Shown here in pieces: positions 40,919 to 49,582 of a DNA stretch of 64,000 bases. The position numbers and the translations under genes were made by a program. This DNA comes from Sphingomonas sp. Leaf20 (lineage in GTDB: Bacteria > Pseudomonadota > Alphaproteobacteria > Sphingomonadales > Sphingomonadaceae), in contig NZ_LMKN01000008.1 of assembly GCF_001421535.1 (NCBI RefSeq), positions 586,980 to 650,979 of the forward strand, written 5' to 3'. Each line of letters opens with the position of its first letter. The first letter of the stretch is position 1. The notes beneath the pieces are model-generated. The model was not told where the DNA came from, ran no database searches, and saw nothing but the letters and a program-made list of their open reading frames with translations.

Positions 40919-42952
40919 ATGCGCAGTTTACGTTGCGTCGTGATGACGGTTTTGCTGGCGCTGTGCGGCCTGTCGCCTGCGTTCGCGGAATCGCTCAACG
41001 GATCGAGCCAGCACCTGTCGATGCGGCTGGTCGCCGAAAGCGATCGCCCGAAGGCCGGCGCGCCGCTGACGATCGCGCTCGCGACGACGCCCGAAAAGGG
41101 CTGGCACGGCTATTGGCGTAATCCCGGCGATGCGGGGTTTCCGGCGACGTTCGACTGGACGCTTCCCGCAGGCGCAAAGGCCGGCGAACCCGAATGGCCG
41201 GTGCCGACGACATTGCTGATCGCGGGCCTGATGAACTATGTCTACGAGGCGCCCTATGCGCCACTCGTGACGATCCAGGTTCCCGCGGGCCTTGCGGCGG
41301 GGACCAGGCTGCCGATCCGGTTGAAGACGAGCTATCTCGTCTGCTCGGCGACGATCTGCGTTCCCGAGGAGCAGGCGCTGTCGCTTGACCTGACGATCGG
41401 CGACGGCGCGCCCGCACAGACGGCGGCCTTTGCCGACTGGCGGCGCGCCATCCCCAAGCCACTCGATTCCGGCGCGACCTATGCCGCGAGCAACGGGACG
41501 ATGCGGATCGCGGTGCCGTTCCCTGCAAGCGCCAAGACCGACGCGGCGTATTTCTTCCCCGTCACCACCGGTGTGATCGACAATGGCGCTCGACAGAACG
41601 TCACGCGCGACGGCGACCGGCTGACGATCGAGACGAAGCTTGCGGCGAACGCAAAAAGCGGCGGGCCGGTCGAGGGCGTGTTGCGGATCGGCGACGCGCA
41701 GGGACTGAGCGTCAAGGCGACGCCCGGGGTGGTGGCCGACAGCGGATCAGGCACGGCGACCGCCGAGAATGTCTGGCTGACCGCGCTGGTCGCGTTCGCG
41801 GGCGCGGTGCTCGGCGGGCTGATCCTCAACATCATGCCGTGCGTCTTCCCGATCCTCAGCCTCAAGGCACTCAGCCTCGCGCGCGGCGGGGCAAGCGAGA
41901 AGGACGCGCGCGGCGAGGCGCTCGCCTATACCGCGGGCGTCGTGCTGGTCTGCCTCGGGCTCGGGGCGGCGATCCTCGCGCTGCGTGCAGGCGGTTCCGC
42001 AGTCGGCTGGGCGTTCCAGTTGCAGCATCCCGCGGCAATCGTCGTCCTGCTCCTGCTGAGCGCGGCGATCGCGTTCAACCTTGCCGGGCTGTTCGAGGTG
42101 CCGACGCCGCGCTTTGCGGGCGAAAGCGGTGCGAGTGGCGCGTTCGCGACGGGGGCGCTCGCGGCATTCATCGCGACGCCGTGCACCGGCCCGTTCATGG
42201 GCGCGGCGCTCGGTGCGGCGCTCGTTCTGCCATGGCCGGCGGCGCTGGCGGTGTTCGGCGGGCTCGGGCTCGGCCTGTCGCTGCCGTTCCTCGCGATCGG
42301 GTTCGTGCCCGCATGGCGGCGCTGGCTGCCCAGGCCCGGCGTGTGGATGGAGACGTTCCGCCATATCCTGTCGGTGCCGATGTTCCTCACCGCGATCGCG
42401 CTCGGCTGGGTGCTGGGGCGTCAGACCGGCGTGGACACGCTGACGCTCGCGCTGATCGCGGTGCTGGCGGTGGGCGCGGTGCTCTGGATCGGCGGGTCGC
42501 GCCAGCGCAAGGGCAAGGCATTCGGCGCCGCGGCGCAGATCGCGCTGGCCGTGGTCTTCGTCGGCAGCGCGGTGCTCATCGCGCGCGCGCCACCCGCATC
42601 GGCAAAGGTCGCGGCGGCTGGCGACGAGGGTTTCACCGAGGCCCGGCTCGCGTCGCTGCGCGCGGAGAAGCGCCCGGTGTTCGTGTATTTCACCGCCGAC
42701 TGGTGCCTGACGTGCAAGGTCAATGAAAAGGCGGCGATCGACACCGCGGGCGTGCGCGATGCGTTCGCGAAGAACAACGTCGCGGCGCTGATCGGCGACT
42801 GGACCGACGGGGACCCGGTGATGGGCCGCTTCATCCAGGCGCATAACCGCGCCGGCGTCCCGCTCTACCTCTATTACGCCCCCGGCGCCGCCGAGCCGAC
42901 TGTCCTGCCGCAGGTCCTGACGCCCGGTCTGCTGCAAGCGCTGGGGCGCTGA
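40919..42952 (+). CDS. Protein-disulfide reductase, DsbD/ScsB family
   Basis: A 677-residue membrane protein that carries electrons from cytoplasmic thioredoxin to the periplasm. ATG at 40919 is preferred (AAGGA just upstream; then a signal peptide to about residue 24). The periplasmic alpha domain has the Cys pair in YLVCSATICVPEE, the membrane domain has the paired cysteines in NIMPCVFPILSLKAL and IATPCTGPFMGAA, and the C-terminal thioredoxin-like domain has DWCLTCKVNEK (CxxC). Eight or nine membrane segments are predicted. Its partner substrate is unknown. Confidence 0.9.
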   Translation: MRSLRCVVMTVLLALCGLSPAFAESLNGSSQHLSMRLVAESDRPKAGAPLTIALATTPEKGWHGYWRNPGDAGFPATFDWTLPAGAKAGEPEWPVPTTLLIAGLMNYVYEAPYAPLVTIQVPAGLAAGTRLPIRLKTSYLVCSATICVPEEQALSLDLTIGDGAPAQTAAFADWRRAIPKPLDSGATYAASNGTMRIAVPFPASAKTDAAYFFPVTTGVIDNGARQNVTRDGDRLTIETKLAANAKSGGPVEGVLRIGDAQGLSVKATPGVVADSGSGTATAENVWLTALVAFAGAVLGGLILNIMPCVFPILSLKALSLARGGASEKDARGEALAYTAGVVLVCLGLGAAILALRAGGSAVGWAFQLQHPAAIVVLLLLSAAIAFNLAGLFEVPTPRFAGESGASGAFATGALAAFIATPCTGPFMGAALGAALVLPWPAALAVFGGLGLGLSLPFLAIGFVPAWRRWLPRPGVWMETFRHILSVPMFLTAIALGWVLGRQTGVDTLTLALIAVLAVGAVLWIGGSRQRKGKAFGAAAQIALAVVFVGSAVLIARAPPASAKVAAAGDEGFTEARLASLRAEKRPVFVYFTADWCLTCKVNEKAAIDTAGVRDAFAKNNVAALIGDWTDGDPVMGRFIQAHNRAGVPLYLYYAPGAAEPTVLPQVLTPGLLQALGR

Positions 42953-42959
42953 TTTCCAC

Positions 42960-43046
42960 TCCGTCGTCGCGGCGGAAGGCAGGGTTCAGGGTTACCGAGC
43001 TTGCGCTCCATGGCCCTGGATCCTGACTTTCGGCAGGATGACGGGA
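42960..43046. repeat. Degraded palindromic repeat
   Basis: The right half CCTGGATCCTGACTTTCGGC then AGGATGACGGGA matches the CATCCTGACGAAAGTCAGG family with one change; the left half (CCGTCGTCGCGGCGGAAGG) is degraded. It lies after the dsbD-like gene. Confidence 0.65.
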
Positions 43047-43145
43047 GGGGAGAGGTGCTGCAGTCCTACGCGCGACCCGCCCCGGCTACGCCGGAGCATC
43101 GCGGTCGCTCACGAACATTCGACGCTTGTGCGGCGCAGCGATGCG

Positions 43146-44714
43146 ATGCAGCATGGAACCGTAACGCTTGATGGGGAATTTACCGTTCCGATGGGGAAAC
43201 GAGCGTTTGATGAAATCATGGGGGCGTCGGACGATAATACCGTTCGCCCCGAACTTGCGGCATTGGGACGCTGGATCGAGGACACGCCCGACGTAGAGTT
43301 GCGGCGACGTCAGCAGGCGGCCGAGACGACGTTCCGGCAACTCGGCATCACCTTTGCCGTCTATGGCGAGAACGAAGCCGCCGAGCGCATCATCCCGTTC
43401 GACATCGTCCCCCGCGTCTTCCTGCATGACGAATGGACGCGCCTGTCCGAAGGATTGATCCAGCGCGTCGAGGCGATCAATGCCTTCCTCGACGATATCT
43501 ATGGCGATCGTCGCATTCTGAAGGAGGGCATCCTCCCCGAGGATCTGGTCATGGGCAATGCGCAGTTCCGGCCGGAAATTGCAGGCATGCGTCCGCCTCA
43601 CGGGATCTGGGCGCATATCTGCGGGATCGATCTGGTCCGCACGGGGCCGGATGACTTCTTCGTGCTCGAGGACAACGCGCGGACGCCGTCGGGTGTCAGC
43701 TACATGCTCGAAAATCGCGAGGCGATGCTGCGGCTCTGCCCCGAGCTGTTCCGCGAGTTCCGCGTCGCTGCGGTCGACAGCTATCCCGATCGGCTGCTCG
43801 AGACGATGAAATCGGTCGCGCCGCACGGAGTCAGTGCGCCGACCTGCGTCGTGCTGACGCCCGGCCATTATAATTCGGCCTATTACGAGCACAGCTTCCT
43901 TGCGGACTCGATGGGGGTCGAGCTCGTCGAGGCGGCGGATCTCGTGGTCGACGACGACATCGTCTGGATGCGGACGATCGCCGGACGCGTGAAGGTCGAC
44001 GTCATCTATCGCCGGATCGACGATGACTATCTCGACCCGCTCGTCTTCCGCCCCGACAGCGCGCTGGGCGTGCCGGGACTGATCGCCGCATATGCCGCGG
44101 GCAATGTCGCGATCATCAATGCGCCGGGCAACGGGATCGCCGACGACAAGGCGATCTACAGCTACATGCCCGATATCGTGAAATTCTATTCGGGCGGCAC
44201 GTGCAAGCTTCCCAACGTCGAGACTTGGCGCTGCCGCGAACCGCAGGCGCTCAAATACGTGCTCGACAATCTCGAGGACGTCGTCGTCAAGCTCGTCGAT
44301 GGCTCGGGCGGGTACGGCATGCTGGTCGGGCCGACCGCGACGAAGCAGGAGATCGAGGATTTCCGTGCCGCGCTGATCGCCGAGCCGCACCGCTACATCG
44401 CGCAACCGACGCTGGCGCTGTCGACCGTGCCGACGATGGCGGAGGCGGGGCTGTGCCCGCGCCACGTCGACTTCCGGCCGTTCGTGCTGACCGGATCGAA
44501 GGGGGTGCAGGTCGTGCCCGGCGGGCTGACGCGCGTCGCACTCAAGGAGGGGTCGCTGGTCGTGAACTCGAGCCAGGGCGGCGGAACGAAGGACAGCTTC
44601 GTGCTGATGGCGGACCAGTCGCAGCGCATGGTGGCAGGCGGCATGACGCAGACGATGGGCGGGATGTCGCAGACACTCGGCACTGTTCCGTCGCAGCCCG
44701 AGGTACAGTCCTGA
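43146..44714 (+). CDS. Circularly permuted ATP-grasp protein
   Basis: A 522-residue protein of the DUF404/407 (CP-ATP-grasp) family, predicted to form amide or peptide bonds with ATP. Marks are GITFAVYGENEAAERIIPFD, FVLEDNARTPSGVSYMLENR, GRVKVDVIYRRIDDDYLDPL, VKLVDGSGGYGMLVGP and the C-terminal NSSQGGGTKDSFVL. Relatives usually begin near RAFDEIMG, so ATG at 43191 is also possible. It is the first gene of a three-gene operon with alpha-E and transglutaminase-like proteins; its stop overlaps the next start by one base (TGATG). Confidence 0.88.
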   Translation: MQHGTVTLDGEFTVPMGKRAFDEIMGASDDNTVRPELAALGRWIEDTPDVELRRRQQAAETTFRQLGITFAVYGENEAAERIIPFDIVPRVFLHDEWTRLSEGLIQRVEAINAFLDDIYGDRRILKEGILPEDLVMGNAQFRPEIAGMRPPHGIWAHICGIDLVRTGPDDFFVLEDNARTPSGVSYMLENREAMLRLCPELFREFRVAAVDSYPDRLLETMKSVAPHGVSAPTCVVLTPGHYNSAYYEHSFLADSMGVELVEAADLVVDDDIVWMRTIAGRVKVDVIYRRIDDDYLDPLVFRPDSALGVPGLIAAYAAGNVAIINAPGNGIADDKAIYSYMPDIVKFYSGGTCKLPNVETWRCREPQALKYVLDNLEDVVVKLVDGSGGYGMLVGPTATKQEIEDFRAALIAEPHRYIAQPTLALSTVPTMAEAGLCPRHVDFRPFVLTGSKGVQVVPGGLTRVALKEGSLVVNSSQGGGTKDSFVLMADQSQRMVAGGMTQTMGGMSQTLGTVPSQPEVQS

Positions 44715-45649
44715 TGCTGTCGCGTACCGCTTCGTCGCTCTACTGGCTCGGTCGCTATTTCGAGCGCGCGGACTTCATCGCGCGGCTGGTCGAGGCGACG
44801 GTCCGCCTCGACGTGTTGTCCCCGCAACCCGCGGGCGAGGACGCCTGGGCGTCCGCGCTGGCCGTCACCGAGACCGACGAGGCGTTCGCGCGGACCGGGG
44901 TGCCCGTTGCACAGCGCGACGTCGTGCGCTTCCTGACGCTCGACGCGAGCCATCCGGGATCGATCGTACGCTGTCTCGACATGGCGCGGAACAACGCCAA
45001 GGCGGTGCGTACCGCGCTGACGCGCGAAGCATGGACCGCGATCAACCGGGCATGGCTACTGTTCGAGAACCGCGCGACGCCGGGCAGCACCACCGCGCAG
45101 CTCAATCTGGTCGAGGCGGTCAAGAACGAGACCCGCGGCTTCGAGGGGGCGATCCACCGGATGCTGCGCAATCAGACGACGTGGTTCATCCGGCTGGGGC
45201 AGGCGGTGGAACGCGCCGACAACACCGCGCGGCTGCTCGACGTCAAATACCACATCCTGTTACCCGAGGGGCAGCAGCTTGGCGGCGCGATCGACCGCGA
45301 CCAGTGGACGACGATCCTGCAGACCGTATCCGCGGTGACCGCCTATCGCTGGCTGTATAACGATGGACTTCGTCCGGCCGACGTGATCGACCTGTTGCTG
45401 GCGCGAGCGGAACTGCCGCGCAGCCTTGCCGCCTCTGTCGAGGAGACCGTCGACGTGTTGAACCTGCTTGCGAAACGCACCGGACAGCATGGCGAGGCCG
45501 ACCGGATGGCGCGATTGCGCGCATCGCGGTTGAGCCGGACCCGATCGGGCGAGGTGATCGCATCGGGCCTGCACCAGTATCTTCAGGCCTTCATCCAGGA
45601 AAACGCGATGCTTCACAGCGCAATCGGCCGGCAGTTCAAGTTCCTTTGA
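44714..45649 (+). CDS. Alpha-E domain protein
   Basis: A 311-residue helical protein of the DUF403 (alpha-E) family. MLSRTASSLYWLGRYFERAD and RLVEATVRLDVL at the start, then TWFIRLGQAVERADNTARLL, are the hallmark paired Arg/Glu helices. The family has no experimental function known to me; it always accompanies CP-ATP-grasp proteins. It starts inside the stop of the ATP-grasp gene and its own stop overlaps the next start, so the three proteins are made in step. Confidence 0.9.
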   Translation: MLSRTASSLYWLGRYFERADFIARLVEATVRLDVLSPQPAGEDAWASALAVTETDEAFARTGVPVAQRDVVRFLTLDASHPGSIVRCLDMARNNAKAVRTALTREAWTAINRAWLLFENRATPGSTTAQLNLVEAVKNETRGFEGAIHRMLRNQTTWFIRLGQAVERADNTARLLDVKYHILLPEGQQLGGAIDRDQWTTILQTVSAVTAYRWLYNDGLRPADVIDLLLARAELPRSLAASVEETVDVLNLLAKRTGQHGEADRMARLRASRLSRTRSGEVIASGLHQYLQAFIQENAMLHSAIGRQFKFL

Positions 45650-46482
45650 TGCGTCTGTCGGTCGATCACCGCACGATCTATCGCTTCACAACGCCGCAGA
45701 GCCGGCTCGTCCAGATGCTCCGCATGACGCCGCAGAATACGCATGACCAGACCGTCGCGCGCTGGCGGATCGACGTCGACTGCGACGCGCGGCTGCGTCA
45801 GGGGCGCGACGGCTTCGGCAACGTCATCACCATGCTGTATATCGACGGTCCGATCGACGGGATCGAGATCAGCGTCACCGGCGACGTGCTGACGAGCCAT
45901 TCGGATGGTGTCGTCCACGGCGCGCATGAGGTGCTTCCGCCCGCGCTGTTCCTGCGGTCGACGCCGACGACACCGCAGGACGGTGCGATCGCGCGCTTTG
46001 CGGAGAATGCGGCGTCGGGGGCGAGCGGTCGCATCGGCGCGCTCCACCGGCTGAACGACGCGGTCCACGCGCGTCTGGCGCCGGATCTGGGGCGGCCCAA
46101 GCCGGACCTCGACGCGGCCGCGGCATTCCGCCTCGACAGCGGCACGTCGCGGGACATGGCGCAGGTGTTCATCGTCGGCGCACGCGCGCTCGGCGTACCC
46201 GCCCGCTACGTGTCCGGCTATCTGTTCACCGATCGCGACGACGATCACCGTCCGACGCCGCATGGCTGGGCAGAGGCCCATGTCGACGGGCTTGGCTGGA
46301 TCGGCTTCGATCCGTTTGTCGGCGCCTGTCCCGAGGAGGAGCATGTCCGCATGGCGGTCGCGCTCGATGCGGCGGGCGCGGCGCCGGTCGCGGGCTCGCG
46401 GCTGGGTGAGGGGGGTGAACGGCTCGACGTCGACGTGGTGGTCTCGAGCGACGGCGACGATCTTCCCCGCAACACGCAGTAG
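45649..46482 (+). CDS. Transglutaminase-like protein with Ser in place of the catalytic Cys
   Basis: A 277-residue protein with the bacterial transglutaminase N-terminal domain (LSVDHRTIYRFTTPQSRLVQ) and core. The His and Asp of the triad are seen in PHGWAEAHVDGLGWIGFDP. Where the family has G-V-C-x-D, this protein has GTSRDMAQVF with Ser167 at the Cys position, followed by the normal ALGVPARYVSGYLF. It may be a non-peptidase member or a Ser-based variant. The third gene of the operon, starting with an ATG overlapping the alpha-E stop. Confidence 0.88.
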   Translation: MRLSVDHRTIYRFTTPQSRLVQMLRMTPQNTHDQTVARWRIDVDCDARLRQGRDGFGNVITMLYIDGPIDGIEISVTGDVLTSHSDGVVHGAHEVLPPALFLRSTPTTPQDGAIARFAENAASGASGRIGALHRLNDAVHARLAPDLGRPKPDLDAAAAFRLDSGTSRDMAQVFIVGARALGVPARYVSGYLFTDRDDDHRPTPHGWAEAHVDGLGWIGFDPFVGACPEEEHVRMAVALDAAGAAPVAGSRLGEGGERLDVDVVVSSDGDDLPRNTQ

Positions 46483-46486
46483 CGAT

Positions 46487-47275
46487 TCAGGCGAGCGGCG
46501 GTTGCTCGACGGGCTGCGGCGGCAGCGGTTCGGCGATGTCCGCGTCGGTGAGAAGTCGCCAGCCCGCGGGACCGAGCCGCTCGATCGGGCGATAGCGGAT
46601 CTTGTATTCCATCCGGCTCGATCCCTTCACCCAATAGCCCAGATAGACATAGGGCAGGCCGGCATCGCGCGCGCGGAAGATGTGGTCGAGGATGATGTAG
46701 TTGCCGAGCCCCGGCCGGGTCGCATCGTCGGCGGCAAAGAAGCTGTAGATCATCGAAAGACCATCGGCATGCCGGTCGGTCAGGCAGGCGCCGATGAGCG
46801 CACCCGGTACGCCGTTGGCGCTGGGTTCGCGATATTCGACGATCAGCGACTCGACGGGCGAATGCTCGACCATGTCGGCATAATCGTCCTCGTCCATGCC
46901 GGCCATGCCGCCGCCGGGATGGCGCGTCGACAGATAGCGGCGGAGAAGCTGGAACTGTTCGTCGGTCGCCCAGGCCTTGCAGACGCGCGCCTCGATGTCC
47001 GCGTGGCGCTTGAGCAGCTTGCGCTGAGTCGCGTTCGGGGCGAATTCCGGGGTGACGATGCGCACCGACACGCAGGCGACACACCCCGCGCAGCTCGGAC
47101 GATAGGCGACCCCCTGGCTGCGCCGGAACCCGATCCGGCCGAGCGCGTCGTTGAGGTCGTTGGCGTGCGGGCCCGTGAGTTCGGTAAAGACCTTCCGTTC
47201 CTGTCGCCCCGGCAGGTACGGGCAGGGGCCGGGACTGGTCACGAAGAAGCGGGGAAAGCGGAACGGTGCAGTCAT
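46487..47275 (-). CDS. bpt: Aspartate/glutamate leucyltransferase (arginyltransferase family)
   Basis: A 262-residue N-end-rule enzyme that adds Leu (or Arg) from aminoacyl-tRNA to N-terminal Asp/Glu of proteins, marking them for ClpAP. The Cys cluster is in [13 protein letters not shown] and [13 protein letters not shown]; the GNAT-like part has SMIYSFF and [20 protein letters not shown], then [20 protein letters not shown]. It ends 5 bases from the convergent transglutaminase-like gene and lies downstream of the threonine ammonia-lyase gene, from which a hairpin separates it. Confidence 0.93.
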   Translation of the reverse strand: MTAPFRFPRFFVTSPGPCPYLPGRQERKVFTELTGPHANDLNDALGRIGFRRSQGVAYRPSCAGCVACVSVRIVTPEFAPNATQRKLLKRHADIEARVCKAWATDEQFQLLRRYLSTRHPGGGMAGMDEDDYADMVEHSPVESLIVEYREPSANGVPGALIGACLTDRHADGLSMIYSFFAADDATRPGLGNYIILDHIFRARDAGLPYVYLGYWVKGSSRMEYKIRYRPIERLGPAGWRLLTDADIAEPLPPQPVEQPPLA

Positions 47276-47357
47276 CTGGAATTGCCCCCCTCCGGCTCCA
47301 CCGCGATCTTAGGCGGCAGAGGTATATGAATAGTATGCGGCACGATGAAAAGCGGGC

Positions 47358-47389
47358 GCACGCGACGCAGTAAAAACTTCGTCGCGTGC
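47358..47389 (-). terminator. Hairpin between ilvA and bpt
   Basis: GCACGCGACG and CGTCGCGTGC form a perfect 10-base stem with a 12-base A/T-rich loop, 25 bases after the ilvA stop. On the minus strand CGCTTTTC follows a few bases later. A likely terminator for ilvA. Confidence 0.55.
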
Positions 47390-47413
47390 GGCAGCGCGGG
47401 GATTACCCGGTGA

Positions 47414-48670
47414 TCAGGCCAGTTCGACGGTGCTCGTCTCGTATCCGGCCGCCTTGAGCGCGGCGACCAGCCGGTCGAGATGCGCGCGGTCGCGGGCCTC
47501 GCACTCGATGTCGGTGATCAGCCCCTTTGCCGGCAACGTCGTGAAGACACGCTGGTGATAGACCTCGATGATGTTGACGCGTTCCTGGTCGAAGATCCGC
47601 GCAACGTTGTAGAGCGCGCCAGGCTGATCCTGAAGCCGGATGCGCAGACGTGCGAGCCGGCCCGAGCGGGCAAGGTCGCGCAGCAGCACGTTGGCGAGCA
47701 GCCGCGTGTCGATGTTGCCGCCGCACAGCACGATGCCGACGGTGCGGCCCTTGAACCGCTCGGGATGCTGGAGCAGCGCGGCGAGGCCTGCGGCACCCGC
47801 GCCCTCGACGACCGTCTTCTCGATCTGGAGCAACAGGCTGACCGCCATTTCAAGGCTGCGCTCGCTGACGAGGACGATGTCGTCGACCAGTTCGGCGACC
47901 ATCTTCGACGTGATGCCGCCGGGTTCCTTGACCGCGATGCCTTCGGCCAGCGTATCGCCGGCGCACGGCATCGTCGTCCCGTTGATGCGGTTGTACATCG
48001 ACGGGAACAGCTCGGCCTCGACGCCGACGACCTCGATCGGGTGGCCGCCCTCCTGCGTCGCGGCGCGCGTCACGGTGGCAACGCCCGAGATCAGCCCGCC
48101 GCCGCCGATCGGCACGACCATCAGGTCGATGTCGGGCACGTCCTGCAGCATCTCGATCGCGGTCGTGCCCTGCCCGGCGATGACGCGTGGGTCGTCGAAC
48201 GGGTGGACGAAGGTGAAGCCGCACTCACCCTCGAGCACGCGCGCATGCGCATAGGCGGCGTCGAACGTGTCACCGTGCAGCACGACCTTGGCACCATGGC
48301 CCTCGGTCTGCGTGACCTTCACCGTCGGCGTGTTGGTCGGCATGACGATCGTCGCGGGGATGCCGAGCCGGTTGGCGTGATAGGCGAGGCCCTGCGCGTG
48401 ATTGCCCGCCGAAGCCGCGATGACGCCCTTCGCGCACGCCTCGGGCGACAGCTGCAACAGCGTGTTGAGCGCGCCGCGTTCCTTGTACGCCGCGGTGAAC
48501 TGAAGATTCTCGAACTTCAGATAGACCGTCGCGCCCGTCATCTGGCTCAGCGTCCGGCTGATCAGCGTCGGCGTGCGGACGATCGAGGCGCGGATGCGGT
48601 CATGCGCGGCGCGGACGTCGTCGATGGACACGGGAAGGGTGGGTGCCGCTACGGCAGCGAGGGTAGCCAT
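47414..48670 (-). CDS. ilvA: Threonine ammonia-lyase
   Basis: A 418-residue PLP enzyme that deaminates threonine to 2-oxobutanoate, feeding isoleucine synthesis or catabolism. Lys63 in FTAAYKERGAL binds PLP; ASAGNHAQGLAYHA and VPIGGGGLISGVATV are the Asn and Gly loops. A single C-terminal ACT domain (LRIRLQDQPGALYNVARIF) places it in the short regulated type rather than the two-ACT IlvA. The start at 48670 gives MATLAAVAAP; a frame from 48709 adds 13 basic residues with no support. Confidence 0.93.
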   Translation of the reverse strand: MATLAAVAAPTLPVSIDDVRAAHDRIRASIVRTPTLISRTLSQMTGATVYLKFENLQFTAAYKERGALNTLLQLSPEACAKGVIAASAGNHAQGLAYHANRLGIPATIVMPTNTPTVKVTQTEGHGAKVVLHGDTFDAAYAHARVLEGECGFTFVHPFDDPRVIAGQGTTAIEMLQDVPDIDLMVVPIGGGGLISGVATVTRAATQEGGHPIEVVGVEAELFPSMYNRINGTTMPCAGDTLAEGIAVKEPGGITSKMVAELVDDIVLVSERSLEMAVSLLLQIEKTVVEGAGAAGLAALLQHPERFKGRTVGIVLCGGNIDTRLLANVLLRDLARSGRLARLRIRLQDQPGALYNVARIFDQERVNIIEVYHQRVFTTLPAKGLITDIECEARDRAHLDRLVAALKAAGYETSTVELA

Positions 48671-48727
48671 GCGCGATGCGCTAGACCATCTGGCGCGCAG
48701 GGGAAACACCGCTTATGCGCTTGGGGC

Positions 48728-49582
48728 ATGGCAAAACTGGCATTCATCGGGACCGGCGTGATGGGCGCGCCGATGGCGGGGCATCTCGTCGCCGCCGGGC
48801 ACGACGTCGTCGTCTATAACCGCACACAGGCCAAGGCGCGGGCCTGGGCCGAGAAATATGGCGGGACCGTCGCCGAGACTCCCGCGGCAGCCGCGACGGG
48901 GGCGGATGCGGTGTTCGCGTGCGTCGGCAATGACGACGATCTGGCATCGGTGACGCTCGGCGAGGACGGCGCGTTCGCAGCGATGCGCGACGATGCGGTG
49001 TTCGTCGATCACACGACGGTATCCGCAGCGATCGCACGGCGGCTCGCGGCGGAGCGCACGCTGGTCGTCGATGCGCCGGTATCGGGCGGACAGGCGGGCG
49101 CCGAGAGCGGCAAGCTGTCGATCATGTGCGGCGGCTCGGCGGCGGCGATGGCGAAGGCCGAACCCTTCATGCAGGCCTATGCAGCACGGATCGTCCATGT
49201 CGGCGACGCGGGCGCCGGGCAGACGACGAAGATGTGCAACCAGATTGCGATCGCCGGCGTGATCCAGGGCGTCGCCGAGTCGCTGCGGTTCGCGCAAATG
49301 TCGGGGCTTGATCTCGACAAGGTGCTCGAGGCGATCTCGGGCGGCGCGGCGCAGAGCTGGCAGATGGTCAATCGCTGGCCGACGATGGCGAGGGAGGAGT
49401 TCGACTTCGGCTTCGCGGTCGACTGGATGCGCAAGGACCTGGGGCTCGCGCTCGACGAGGCGCGACGCAATGGTGCGGTGCTGCCGGTCGCGGCGCTCGT
49501 CGATCAATTCTATGCCGATGTCCAGGCGATGGGCGGTGCTCGCCAGGATACGAGCGCGTTGGTGCGGAGATTGCCCAAGTGA
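48728..49582 (+). CDS. NAD(P)-dependent beta-hydroxyacid dehydrogenase
   Basis: A 284-residue member of the 3-hydroxyisobutyrate/tartronate-semialdehyde reductase family. It has the Rossmann motif AFIGTGVMGAPMAGHLVAAG at residues 5-24, the substrate loop DAPVSGGQAGAESG, the catalytic Lys168 in GAGQTTKMCNQI and a conserved MRKDLGLALDEA near the C-terminus. The exact substrate cannot be told from sequence. It is divergent from ilvA by 57 bases and overlaps the amidohydrolase gene by GTGA. Confidence 0.92.
   Translation: MAKLAFIGTGVMGAPMAGHLVAAGHDVVVYNRTQAKARAWAEKYGGTVAETPAAAATGADAVFACVGNDDDLASVTLGEDGAFAAMRDDAVFVDHTTVSAAIARRLAAERTLVVDAPVSGGQAGAESGKLSIMCGGSAAAMAKAEPFMQAYAARIVHVGDAGAGQTTKMCNQIAIAGVIQGVAESLRFAQMSGLDLDKVLEAISGGAAQSWQMVNRWPTMAREEFDFGFAVDWMRKDLGLALDEARRNGAVLPVAALVDQFYADVQAMGGARQDTSALVRRLPK

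Noticed and set aside
45649..46482. A frameshift explaining the missing Cys in the transglutaminase-like protein
   Set aside because: The frame reads cleanly through conserved segments on both sides of Ser167, so the change is a substitution and not a sequencing shift.
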